A stretch of DNA of 64,000 nucleotides from Nymphaea colorata (lineage: Eukaryota; Streptophyta; Magnoliopsida; Nymphaeales; Nymphaeaceae). The stretch lies in NCBI RefSeq assembly GCF_008831285.2, contig NC_045138.2:16029934-16093933 (forward strand), given 5' to 3'. The notes under the pieces are model-generated. The model was given only the letters and a program-made list of their open reading frames with translations, was not told the origin of the DNA and made no database searches. Below, in pieces: positions 46,024 to 58,000 of this stretch (position 1 is its first letter; the number at the start of each line of letters is the position of its first letter). The position numbers and the translations under genes were made by a program.

Positions 46024-48027
46024 TCACCACACCTGCACCCATGTTTTTTTGGGAAAATGCAGCACCTGCATCCCACACTTGTGTGACATAGATTATATGT
46101 TTCTCTACATATTTTTGTATAGTATAATATATTTTCTCTATCTATTTTGGTCAACCAACTTGGACCAACTAGTTTATTAGGGTCTTCACTAACTTGGATC
46201 TGACTTCCTATTTTGACAACTTAGCGAGTGATATAGAAGAAAGAAGTACCTCATGAAGCAATTCATCAGGCAAACATCGATGAAGGAGAGCAGAATCAAT
46301 GAATGGCCTACTGCTTGCACTTCCAAAAGGAGGAATTGGCCTAACCCTGATGCCATAAAGACCTAAAGCACAAGCAAGAAGGAATAACTGGTCAGCCATA
46401 GCAGGGGATCCAAAGAATCCATAAGCACAACAATTACAGTTCATCCATCTTGAATTCATGCATAAGTGCAATAACAAATTTGTGTGAGAGAGAGAGAGAG
46501 TGTGTGTGTCTGTGTATGTGTATAATCAAATCCACACAAATAGACCAAGTTGAGATCATCCATCCACTACAATCAACAAAAGTATAAAAAAAAAGCGTTT
46601 CTCATGAATAGCATTGATAACATTGATAAAAAACGAGTTAAAACACCCATCCCACAAGAAATTAGTCAACCATCTTGTAGAGGTTTTGAAAAAATTTCCA
46701 GCTCTCGATGGGCTGCTTTGTGAACACAAATTCCATGGAATCCCAATTTCTTTTGTGGCTCTCCAATCTCCAAGGTAAGTGGACAGAATGAGACCAAGCA
46801 AGATGCCTTACCATTTGCCAATTCATGGCCATTCTTGTTGCAACTAGAACAAACCAATGCTTGTTCCTTACCTTAAAAGTTGGACCTTCACTGCTCCAAA
46901 GAACATATGCTTGGTTTTCCCATGTTTACGCCTTGTTATAGCTACACTTTGCTTAATGAAAGGCCTCAGATAGAATAGTATCTATACAAATTGAGCTACC
47001 CTTATACAAGCTTAAGTTAGATAAAAAAAAGTTGGGCTTTTAATTAGAAAGATGGAACTAATGTTGGCCTTCACCTACATCGCATTTTAAGAAATGCCAA
47101 TAGAGAACATGGTAGTCCCCCCCCTTTCCAGTACATAGCAAGCAGATGAAATTGAAGTGAAGCAAAAAGAACTACAAGATTGTTGCGCTTCAGTTAGCAA
47201 ACATGTAACCAAATTGAGAAGGTCAAAAAAATCCAAAATTCAGACAGAAAAGACAAATATAAAACTGGCCATGACTGCACATCAATTGCATAAAGAAATA
47301 ATACAGAAAGAGTGAACAGGCCTATATCACATGCAGGGGCGGAAGCATGGGGAGCCTGCAGGGGGCCCTGGCCCCCGCTCAAAAAAAAAAGATGTAACTT
47401 TTACAAAATTTTATTTATCCTATATAAAAATTTTGAAAAATTATATTTCGGCCCCCCATTAAAATTTTGAAACTATAATTTGGCCCCCTCATGACAAATT
47501 GCTAGTTCAACCCCTGATCACATGTACTCAACTTCTCTGCTAGATTATAGTGCAATCTAAATGTGACAAAGCAACAGTGAAGGGTATCAATGTGTAAACT
47601 GCTATACCTGGAGTAGTATAATGGCTGTCTATTAGAGCCTATAACAACTTTAGCAAGAAGAGCATGTCATTAACAGGCCAACAAAAAGAAATTAAAGTAA
47701 GAAAAAGGACCAATGAGTGTTAACACCCACATTGCCGATCTGCATTACATCTTCAATCAGTATTTCAAATGCGCAGAGCATCTCTTAGAGGGCTCATCGA
47801 TTGACTTTTATTCCTATAATGATAGCTGAACCATATCTCAAAAAAATTTTGAGAGTGAGCATGTGGATAGAATTTTTTTCAGCACCCAATATTGGAAATG
47901 AAAATTGTTATCAATAGAGCACAGTTTATCAACAGAGAGGGAAGAAAAGGAGAATAGCAACCAAAATTTGGAACTTACTAAGCCAAGGTCTTTCAGTGTC
48001 CAGAAAGGGAAGTCTCTGTGTCTCCAT
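41919..48027 (-). CDS. FBP7: F-box protein, FBP7-like
   Basis: Ten coding exons on the minus strand: 47979-48027, 46250-46362, 44558-44674, 44365-44461, 43438-43511, 42881-42934, 42690-42791, 42368-42426, 42067-42274 and 41919-41978. They join to 310 residues with GT-AG introns. The F-box spans about 38-85 ([29 protein letters not shown]). The conserved body follows: [44 protein letters not shown] and [14 protein letters not shown]. This matches Arabidopsis FBP7 (At1g21760, about 328 aa) and animal FBXO9 C-terminal regions. F-box proteins link substrates to SCF ubiquitin ligases; FBP7 is reported to be needed for protein synthesis under heat and cold stress. The start is the ATG at 48027: an in-frame TGA lies just upstream and the codon phase into exon 2 fits. 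The N-terminus is somewhat shorter than in Arabidopsis. Confidence 0.92.
45708..46220. mobile_element. Possible non-autonomous DNA element in FBP7 intron 2
   Basis: The ends carry a perfect 9-bp inverted repeat (GTTGTCAAA at 45708 and TTTGACAAC ending at 46220). Next to the ends are CAACTAGTTG-type words in both orientations, and a TA microsatellite lies inside. No target duplication is evident and no coding frame is present. It ends 30 bp from exon 2. Confidence 0.35.
45987..46021. repeat. (TA)n microsatellite
   Basis: About 17 TA units are read directly in FBP7 intron 2. Confidence 0.95.
47334..47516. mobile_element. hAT-type MITE in FBP7 intron 1
   Basis: The element starts CAGGGGC and ends ACCCCTG, and is flanked on both sides by the perfect 8-bp duplication ATCACATG (47326-47333 and 47517-47524). 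The 183-bp body is AT-rich with GGCCCC and GGGGCC patches near the ends, a common plant MITE layout. It has no coding frame. The perfect duplication suggests a fairly recent insertion. Confidence 0.85.
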
Positions 48028-48066
48028 TGATAGGGAAGGTCAAAATAGAGCCTCAACAGTCACCTC

Positions 48067-49560
48067 CTGATTGTAGTTCAAGTTGCAAGATCACACTGTG
48101 ATTTAATTGGAAGAAATTAGCCTCTTAGTACCAAAAATATAGGGAAAATCAATCAAATAAAAGAAGTATGACGCCTACTTCTTGGGTGCAATAAATCTGC
48201 TATGAAAAGTTACGGAAACAAGTTTTTCTTTCCATTTTCAGAATCTCTAACTTTCTTGGGGAACTTTAAAATATGAACTGTAAGCTAATAACAAACGAAG
48301 AGGAGGCAAGGGCGTGCTCTTAGACATCCTCCAAAGTGGTGAAGCAAAAGTAATCCTAACAACGATGCACGCCCAAGCAAAGGCATTACCAATCCATCCA
48401 TGTCTATATGCACCTAATGCAACTCAACTGAACAGCTCATGAAAGAGCATGCAAGTTTAAAATTTAAATCTTCTGAAAACCAACATGTATAGCCTATAAA
48501 TAACAAAACATTTATTAAGAACTGACACGATAAAAAAACATTAGAATGGTACAAGTCTCAAAACTAGAATTAACAACGAACGAGAGGAATATTCTATCTT
48601 AAAAAGTCACCATCACTATCTACAACATCCATAACCGGCCACTGGACCTAGTAACCACGGACAGTATCTACGTAACAAAGACTCCTATTGTAAAGCAAAT
48701 TATCAACGTCCGTTTTGTACTTTTTTTTTTCGTTTTTTTCTTTTTGGTTAACAGACGAGCGGTTTTGCCATCATGACAGGTCAGTGAACTACTGCTTTAA
48801 GGCTGTTCAATAATCCAATGCGCTGAAATTCTAATTCTCAGTCAACAAACCTTCCTCCCAAACAGCGAAAGAGGGTCATCGATCAAGATGCCAATAAGCG
48901 ACACTACAGTCGCGGATGAGGAAAATATTTCTTTCTATTTCTTTTACTCATGGCACGCCTGAATTCTCCGAATTCATAAATCATGATATATACAAGTGCA
49001 ACTTTTCAAGAAACTCCAACAAGTTCCACCTTGGGACGAATTCCGACAAACTCTTTTGATATCTAAACCTCCTAGCAGAATTGACGGCGAAAAGCCGCAC
49101 TCGGTGAATATTAAGAGATAAATATGCATATACGCGATGTGGTTGTGCGCCCTGTATATAGGGCGCCCATATGCCAGAAGGAGTTAGTTATCGCTGTAGC
49201 ATGCGAAATGATTCTTTCCCCTTTTTCCTTTGTACGAGTGTAATGAATTCATTTGACTCTGTACCAATAACAGATCATCACTCGGGTTTCCTTTCCTGCA
49301 CTAACTCTCTCTCAGCCTCCCTGTTTTGCCCTGCCACACTCCTTCGTTGCTGGTGTATATCTGTTTCATAACAGAGCACTGTGGTTTCCTTGCGCTCTGA
49401 TTTCTGTACATGGTGTCGGATTTCGGTGAAATCATGCGCTCGGAAATTACAAGCTCACGAGAACCTATCGGATACCCAGTTTGCAATAGATAACGACGAT
49501 TCTAGAAACCCACCAGGGAAGCGTGAAGGAAAAGGAAAAAGAAGCCCGAATAGCAAGTAC
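48067..49560 (-). other. Probable 5' UTR intron of the FBP7-like gene
   Basis: On the minus strand a donor (GACAG/GTACTT, exon edge 49561) and an acceptor (CAATCAG/GAGG, exon edge 48066) bracket this stretch. The leader exon above 49561 is CT-rich. No frame from that exon can pass into the coding ATG because of an in-frame TGA, so it would be untranslated. The open frames at 49381-49779 on both strands are then leader or promoter sequence. Confidence 0.45.
49147..49166. other. Perfect hairpin around a TATA-like core
   Basis: The arms GCGCCCT and AGGGCGC (7 bp, perfect) enclose GTATAT. It lies within the putative FBP7 leader intron. The structure is read directly; a function is not known. Confidence 0.5.
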
Positions 49561-49799
49561 CTGTCCACTGTAAGCGAGAGAGACAGAGAGGGAGGGCGCT
49601 CCCCACTTGCAGAGACGAGTTCGGAAGAAAATGGTTTGGTAGAAGATGATGGGCTTACGCCTTCCTCCCCCGATTCCGGAGAGGATCCCTCTCTCTCTCG
49701 TTGAATAATCCAGGCCCCCCCACACACACCGAGAGAGAGAGAGAGCGCGGGTGTGAAATGGAAAGGTTTGCCGCCACAAGGGCGATGGGCTTCGTGGGG

Positions 49800-50810
49800 C
49801 TCGGAAGGACCAGCAACGTTGTTTTGTTATTTGGTATCAGAGCGGTATTGTTTACGAACGCTACGGTAACCAATCCGCATCCGTCACTAGAAATGGGTTG
49901 TGCACTTCAGTCAACGCTTTTAAACGAATTATTTTTTTAAATACTAAAAGATTTTGTTCAAATAATTATTTTGAAAGAACAGGCTGAATCGGAATCTGCC
50001 GAGTCGGCCAATCCCAACAGCATACGGGTCAACCAGCAAGACTCGGAAGTTGCCCACATGGGCTTGCATTTTTCCTACTTGTGGGCGATACGCAACATAA
50101 GGAACGACGCTAGTTGGCACATATCCGCTGATACGATATGCAATTGGCAATCTCAACCCCAAGTCTCTCCATCTTCGTCAAACTTCATCTTATGCAAGTC
50201 TGTTAGAGCACGTCTAGTAATGTGTTTTTTGGAAAACATATTTTTATCATTCATAATATACAAAAAGTATGTTTCTGCTATATTAAACATAATATAATAA
50301 CAGATATTATTTTAAATTCAACAATCAAAATCTCGGGGCATAATTCTACAATATTTACCAAAATAACAACGTAATATTTTTGGAATACATGTTTTAAGAA
50401 CATGTCTGTGGAGCTGCTGTCACATTGGGTCTGCGAAGTTGGTCAATCATGCCCGAGCTTTTACCAAATGAGATGATCTTAGATTTGATAGATAATTGAG
50501 AAGTGATATACAATTTATTTGGAATAATGCTGGAACTTCAGTAAGCCACAGAGGATCTCGAACTCGTGACCTCCTTCAACTAAAATGTACTTGTTGGCGA
50601 GCTCTGTTTTCTGCTACTCGTGTTCAGTTTACATAAGCATACAGCTCGGATGAGAAGTCTCTATGTAAAGGGCACATTTTCCTCTATTGGAATTTATACG
50701 AGATCTTGAACTCACATTCGCTATTGTGGTGATCCGTAAAAATCAAAGTAACAATCATTCAGCTAATTGCAGAATAACATTGGCACGGAAATGGTCTTTA
50801 TGAGCAAGGA
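49800..50810. other. Spacer between the FBP7-like gene promoter and the GrpE gene 3' end
   Basis: Both genes point left, so this holds the FBP7 upstream region and the GrpE 3' UTR. No coding exon is recognisable. It is AT-rich with no sharp repeat. Confidence 0.55.
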
Positions 50811-53800
50811 TTAGCTATCTCCAGTCAGCCCTTCCTGAGGTGGTGCATCTGCATCTACGCCAGAATTTGAGATGGGTTGATCCGTAAACTTCTCTCCATG
50901 TAGCGGGGCCTTCTTCGGCCCAGGACCAGCAGAAACTTTAACCATGGCTGGTCTAAGAAGCCGACCTTTAAGCATGAATCCCCGTCTGAACTCTTCAATT
51001 ATGATACCTTCTGTGTAAACAGAAGACTCTTCCCGCGAGATGGCTTCGTGGAACTTCATGAAGTTTCAAAATGTACAAGCAAAAAGTAGTAATCAGGAAC
51101 CACCAGTATGACGAGACAAGGAATGAAAGAATTCAGCGTCTCTAGCTACCAAGGGATCATTAACCAACGGCTATAAAAAATGCCACTCCATATAGCTGAT
51201 ATGTAGCAACAAAAACAAAATGAAACAATAAATACTGTAAAACTTACAGAAGGATCGAAAGGCTTGCCAACTGTCTGAACAACCGAAACCTGTAGACTTC
51301 TCATAATCTCCACAAACTGCTTGTATATACCTTGATAACTAGTATCGATCTTTTTTTCTCTCTCAGTTTCAGGCTTAATTTGTTGTTTGGCCCTCTCAAA
51401 ATTATCCACCAAAGGCAGGAGGCTTTCTATGATTTCTCCATGAACATTTGAGGTCAGTGACAGCCGATCCTTCTCCAATCTCTTTCTGAAGTTGTCGAAG
51501 TCAGCTTGGATTCGGCGGTACTTACTTTTCGCTGACACTACTTCAACTGATAAATCTTCAACTTTCTTCAGTAGGTCCTTCTTTTCGTTCTCAAAGATGT
51601 AAAGGGTTGATTCAATGCCAGAGGCAGCTTCTAAATCTCCACCCATTATAGCCTCCTTGTAGGCTATCAGGAGGTTTCTCAAGGAAGGCCCTGCTTCCTG
51701 GTTAACAACTCCGTTACCAGATTCTGTTTCACGTTCTTCATCATCTATCTCCTGCAACAGAGACAACCAAAGCTGATTCAAGAGCGAACAATTTACAGTT
51801 TTTGGTCACAGTTACATGCGAAAAAGTTCATTAACATTGAATTGGTTAAACCCTCAAGAACCCATGTGAGTCAACTCCTACTGACTGAAGCAGTGGCATC
51901 CTTGATGATTTTGGAATGTTAAAAACCAGTAAGCAGCAAGATGTTGTCATTTTGGTAAATTCTCAGTGATGTCCTTTGTTGGGCAACAAAAACGATTTGT
52001 GCTTAGGCAAAGGCCGATAAACCCAACACCAGGCTGATTTGGACAATAGGTGCCCAATAAATCCCAGCGGATACCACCAAACCAAGAGGTAGATGAAATT
52101 TCTAATCCCGGAGGCTAGTCAAATGACTCAGCATGTATATGTGAATCTCCAGCAGCAGTAGAGTACCGCTGATTTTAGATAGGCCCAAAGTGTGAAGCAA
52201 ACATGGCAGTTACCCCAAAAAAAAAAAGGCTGTAGTCGCAGCTCAGGGAGTGAGACCATTTTCACTACAAATGTCTTTTCAATTCCCCAGAGAAATTTCT
52301 CTGGCACTCAGATGAGTCCTCGCCCCTGAGTATCATATCCTCTCATTTGAGAGCTTCATCATAGCCCAGAAAAAAGTTCAACCAAAGGATCACGCTACAT
52401 ATACTCTTCGCTCAAGAAACAAAGAAATAGATGACAAGCTTCCAGACTAGAACTAACAGTCACAAGTAGTAAGCATAACTTCCTTGGAATATTACACAAA
52501 ACATAAGACCATCTTAACCTTTTTCCAACCAAAAAAGAGTCTTAGGCTCTTAGCAATAAGAATTACAAACAGGAACTGGATCCATTATAATTAAAAACAT
52601 TATTTAGTATGCAGTTTCATACATTTAAGTAACTATTGAGATAAAAATAAGGGATTGCAAAGATCGTCTCAACTAAAAAGACCATATAGAATGTTAAACT
52701 ATGTCTATTGCCAATACAAATGGTTCAGAAGAAAAGAAGAAACTCTCCTCGATTTTAAGCAACTATGCACTTTCATCATCTCCTCAGAACTGCTGGATGA
52801 TTTTAGTCCAAACCCTGACCTAGCAGACAAAGCTTTTTTCAGCTTTCAGGCTCAATTCGATCATACTATAGTAAACCACTTTTATAAGTAAGAACTCACT
52901 TCTAAGCGATAAAAAGAAAAGTATGCATTGGTCGTTTCAATTAAATCTAGGTAACCAAGTGAAGAATTTTACTTTCTCCAATGGGATTATCAGAATTCCT
53001 TTGAACTTGTTAACTGTGAGGCTGCTAGCAGTGAACAGTTATAGTTCTTTCTCAGCTAGACATAAGGTACAGCAGACACTTGAAATTTGATTGGACAATC
53101 AACTCAAAGCAGCCGATTAAACATAGAATAAACCCTGTTTACAAACAAAGTTGGCAACTTTCGGTTTTGTTAGGTGTACATTTTAAATTACAGATAGCAA
53201 CTATTTTGAAATTTCTAGATTCATAGCTTTTCTGGGTGATCAACCAGAAACTTCCTTCATCACTAAATAAATATCACGCTTCTATTGCCCTCCATAAGTA
53301 TGGTAATTTTCCATGCACAATTTACTACATGGTTAATATACCCAAACTTCACCTAGGTGAACTTCTAGTGTGCATCTGAAAATCAGGACAAAGGACATTT
53401 TATAAGCTGAATTGCAGCCCAATATCTATCTCAGTAAGCAATTTCCTCTAACCAACATCAGGCTACTTCAGAAAGCAAGCCAAAAAAACTACGCAAAGAA
53501 TCTGGCATTTCATGTAAAACCGAGAGGGGAGAACAAAGAGATAGACTGATAGAGAGGGACGAAGAAATAACTGAAACATTGAGACTTCGACTCGAGTAAT
53601 TAATTCAGAGAGAAAATTAAGAGGCGTATAAGCAAATGAACGAGGGGTGTAGTACCTGGGCCGCAACTCCCGCTGCGAAAATAGTGGGACGACGCGGCCG
53701 CGTGGTGCGCCGGCAGAGACGGCGAGATCGAGCGACGGAACGCAGCGGGAGAGACAATGAACATGGAGAAGAGCGGAGGAAGACAAGCGACGGAGGTGGA

Positions 53801-53850
53801 GGAGGAACCGAGAAGCGAGGGTTGAGGTGCCCATTCGCAACCAGAGCCAT
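50811..53850 (-). CDS. CGE: Chloroplast GrpE co-chaperone
   Basis: Three exons on the minus strand: 53656-53850, 51248-51751 and 50811-51053. They join in phase 0 to 313 residues. Exon 1 encodes a Ser/Arg/Pro-rich transit peptide (MALVANGHLNPRFSV to about residue 60). Upstream frame extension has only a GTG, so the ATG at 53850 is the start. The GrpE domain runs from about 118 to 276: the long dimer coiled coil (NEKKDLLKKVEDLSVEV, RRIQADFDNFRKRLEKDR), the four-helix part (LLPLVDNFERA) and the beta-wing that contacts Hsp70 (EEFRRGFMLKGRLLRPAMVKVS). It is the nucleotide-exchange factor for stromal Hsp70 in protein folding and import. It resembles Arabidopsis CGE1/EMB1241. The exon 3 acceptor (CATGAAG/TTCCAC) is pyrimidine-poor but fits the family alignment. 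Confidence 0.93.
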
Positions 53851-55055
53851 GGCGCCGACCACCGCCGAAACCCACTTAGCTCCCACTGATCTGCTTCAGA
53901 TAGCAGAAGCTCCCCACCTCGTCCCCCCGAGAAGAAAGACGCTGACGCTGGCCTCTGCTACCGCCAATGACGGCTCTACCTAACTGCGCCTACCGCCGCC
54001 TCCCGGTGTCGATACTTCCTCCGGCTGCCGCGATAAAAAGGATGCTCGAATGTTCCACGCATTCGGGCTGGGGAAAGGCTACCGCAAGCTTCTGCTATCG
54101 CATCGCGCGCTTTAATGAATCGCCTTCTCAGATTGATTTGCGATCCCTGCCGTTCATTTTCGCGATAAACGGTTAATATCTCAAATTCTTAATGTCCTGG
54201 GAGCGGTCTTTATTCTCATATGAACCGCCAACAATCAAGTGATTGGACGAAATAGTTAACGAAATTTTGACGTCAAGAAAATTGAATTCGGAAAAAGATG
54301 GGTTTTCTTATTTCTGATAGATATCTAATTTGAATGTTTGAATTCGATATGATCTTTTATTTTATATATTCAATTTTGAATCTGATTCTAAATCAAATTA
54401 ACCAACACTTAGAATGTTGGATATTAACTGTTATACCCAACATTCTAAATGTGATCCATCGAAGCTCATGATCTTTCAATATATCTTTTATTATAAGCAC
54501 ATTTCAAATACATCCGTAGAATTGGATTGATAAACACAACTTCAATAAATAAAACCAGTTGACTAACACCGTAAACAACATGTTTCTAGAAGTAGTATAT
54601 GTCCAGATACACCACAGCATTAGAGTCTTGATTTTCATTCGATAAAAGCCCTTAAGTCCTCCTCACGATGCAATTGCCAATATACATCTAATGCGATTGG
54701 TTTGACAAATTTCCAAATGACAAAAAAAAGTATAGCAGCTTTTTGCAAATTCTTGCTAGAGAAGACTTTCTTGATAAGAAAACCTATAACTTAAGGACCA
54801 TATTTGAAAATTTTCAAATCAAGGTGGTGGGCATGGATGGAGGAGAGGCGATCTGCCGCATGTCGTGGACGCCGAAAAATTTAAACGGCAACCGTTGGAG
54901 AGAGAGCGAGAGACGACGGCTCTTGGTATCTTCTTATATATTTAAAAAAGACCAACAGATTCTGCTCATGCATCAGCAAGAAGAAGAACCAGAAGATTTG
55001 TCGAAGGAGAAGAAGGAAATAGTGGGCCGTGGCTGGAGTAAGAGCAGGAGCAACC
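53851..55055. other. Divergent promoter region between GrpE and CCR4-like genes
   Basis: The 1.2 kb between the two start codons holds both promoters. The GrpE side (53851-54120) is GC-rich; the rest is AT-rich. A TATATATTTAAA run at about 54936-54947 lies some 110 bp before the CCR4 ATG and is a candidate TATA box. An open frame at 54743-55108 crosses the CCR4 start in another frame and is probably not used. Confidence 0.5.
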
Positions 55056-58000
55056 ATGTTGAGTATCGTGCGTGTACTTCGTTTTCAGCCACCCATGGCC
55101 GGGCTTGAGCTTACTCCTAAAATCGTCTTACGTCGAGCAGACGGTAACACAACCAGTGAAGATTTCCCTGAATCGAACCTGCTTGATGGTTGTTTCATCG
55201 CATACAAGTGGTTGGTTGTCGTCAAGTTTGAACCTCCGTTTTGTTCTCATAATTCCTCAATTGTTCTTTCCTTCTTCTTCTATTGCATCATCGTCCTTTT
55301 CTTTTATTTTCTCGTTCTGGTTGTTCGTTTTATTTGTCTCCTTTTGATTGTTCTTTCTCTGTGATACTTACAACTGGCAGTTATGAGTAATGATATTACA
55401 TATTTCTTATTGCTGATCTCTCAGGTCTCGTGTATATACCGGTAAGACGGATCCTGTATGTTACGTACATCCATTCATGCAATCGACTGTTCAGTGTATA
55501 GAATGTTCTGACAACCCAAAAATAGCAGACGTATGCAGCTTCCACTGTAATAACGACTGTTACCAAGATGCATGGGAGTTTCATCTTAGCGTACATGACA
55601 AAGCAGCTTCTAGTGTTAAGGAAGACGACATATTTGCAAAAATCGCTGCATCTTCTGCTTCACCTTCAACATCAGCCGGTGGGCAGAGCTCCAGAACTGT
55701 TGGAGAAGGAAGCGGTGTCGAACTGACGTTGGAAGTGGGCCGGTCAAAAACATATGCACCGACGGATCACGACGTCGGCCATGGCCTGAAGTTTGAATGT
55801 GTGGTGGTCGATGCGAGCACCAGAACGCCGGCGTCGGAAGCGACGACAGTGTGGACGTCAACTGTTACACCTGCACCATGCCCTAGGCAACGGCTAATGT
55901 TTCTATTACACGAGGCGACATGGCCCTCGAGTTCAGGCGGTCCAAGTGCACCAAAAGGAACCTTCACTGTTCTCTCCTACAACATTCTGTCAGATGGTCG
56001 CGCGAAAGGTGGGAGATACAACTACTGCCCACCTTGGGCTCTTTCATGGTCATATCGGAGGCAGAATCTGTTAAGAGAAATTACTGGCTATCGTGCTGAT
56101 GTTATCTGTCTTCAACAGGTATAATATTCTGAAAGAAATTGTGATCTCAGTCTCGTTATGACTTTCTGGAGTCAGCTAAAATGTTTCATCTACTGCTCTT
56201 TTTTGAGTGAAAATTTACCCTTCTGTGTGTATCAAACAATTATACGCAATAGTTTGAAACGAGTATGAAAAAATTGAGAAACAAAAACTGATTCCATTCT
56301 TTCAGCTATTTCTTTGAGGAACAACGACATAACGGTTGAATTCCGCAAACAGTTGCTGAGTTTTCATGTAAAATATCAACCAGAAACATTTATAGTTCTT
56401 GGGGACCATTTTGTTCATCTATCAGTATCGGAATCATTTGATCTTGGCTTAAATGCTAAATAAAACCGGTAATCTTAATCCCTGGACTGATTGAGCCATA
56501 TATCACAGAGTGGTAGGCGCAAGTGTTCTCAGTTTGGATAATGACAGTTCTTCTTCTTTCAAGCTAGTGCATCAGTTCTTTCTTGTCTTCTTTCAAGCTA
56601 CCAATCTGAATTCTGAAATAAGTAGTTGCGTTTCCCCACTTAAATATTTGTACCAAGACAGAATGTTAGACTCTAATTCGAACAGAGATGTTTCTTTTAT
56701 AAGATATGCCTTTCTTTATTATTATTATTATTTTGCTTGTTACATTTTCCGAATTTTATGTGTTTCAGGTACAGAGTAACCATTTTGAGAATTTCTTTGC
56801 TCCTGAACTTCAAAAGCATGGCTACAAAGCCCTCTATATGGCAAATCGGACAGAAGAGGTTAGAAATGCCTTTGCCGCTGAAACTGGCGATTCTTGCCCT
56901 GTTGAGGGTTGTGCGACATTTTTCTACAAGAAACGGATTTCATTGGTGAAAGCGTATGAGGCATGTGGTTTATTTATATGAGTATGTTGTTTTCCCAACG
57001 CGCTGCAAATTTTTTTTCTCATTCACTTTTTCTGCAGGTTGAGTTACATAACGCAGCACCATCTTTCGCTGATATTCTGGTTTCAGATGATCAAAAGGAG
57101 TCTCTCCTCTCTCTATTGCCTAAGGTGCTTTATTGCTAGAGGCACTTGCAGAACATGCTTCGTCTTGGGTGGCATCTTTTTATTGGGATTTTTTATAGGC
57201 ATTCTTTTCATTGTTTCCAGGGCAACGCCGCACTTTTTGTGGTTTTAAAGACAAACTTTAGTGGCCCGTTAATGGACGTTCCTGGCCAAGAACAAGTATT
57301 TTGTGTGGTGAGAGTTCAATATGCCATTTGGATCTTAAAGTTTTTTTCTGCTCTTCTTCTAACTGCTTAGAAATTTGGCATTCCTATAAATGTCCTTGTG
57401 AGTTCCTTCTCAATACATTATATCATGTTCTATGGGCCACGGTTCATCTGTCTGTAGCTGTATTTGACACCCATCACACGCTTCAAACTCGTCCCTCCCT
57501 CCTTCTGCGTCCCCACCAGTGACCAGTCTTCTCCCCCCACACAGCAACGCTGCCCACTTCACTACTCTGAAGGAGCGAACACCAACCGGAACTCATCTAA
57601 GTGAAGCCGTTCTGATTTCCCGCGCCGCTGGTTAGAGACAGCGATGGCGAAACCTGTGAGTGGCAGTGCCGAAGCGGAAGTGGGGCAGGTGGATGTCCGA
57701 GATCCGGCTCCCCAACAGCCAGGAGGGCATCTGGCTCGGGTCCTACGACACGCCGGAGAAGGCCACCGCCCTTACGATGCGGCCGTGTTCTGCCTCCGGG
57801 GCCGCAACGCCAGCCTCGTCAATCAGCCCTGCCCATATCCAAGCCTCCGCTGCCCAACTCGCGCATTCGGCGGGCCATGGTACGACGACGCGAGGGAGAA
57901 CCCGTCGGCGTAGGATTCGTCTCAGGTATCCGACGTGGCCGCAGCGGCGGCTGCCGAGTGCGGCATGGGGAGCTCTAGCGCGGGCACTGATTTGAATCGA

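Noticed and set aside
49381-49779. Overlapping open frames of about 90-107 aa on both strands
   Set aside because: They fall in the CT/GA-rich promoter and leader of the FBP7-like gene and cannot join its coding frame.
53851-53886. Longer GrpE start (MGAKWVSAVVGAM)
   Set aside because: The first codon of that extension is GTG. The first true ATG, at 53850, begins a typical transit peptide.
54743-55108. 121-aa open frame covering the CCR4 start
   Set aside because: It lies in the promoter and leader of the CCR4-like gene, in a different frame from the conserved MLSIVRV start. No homology is recognised.
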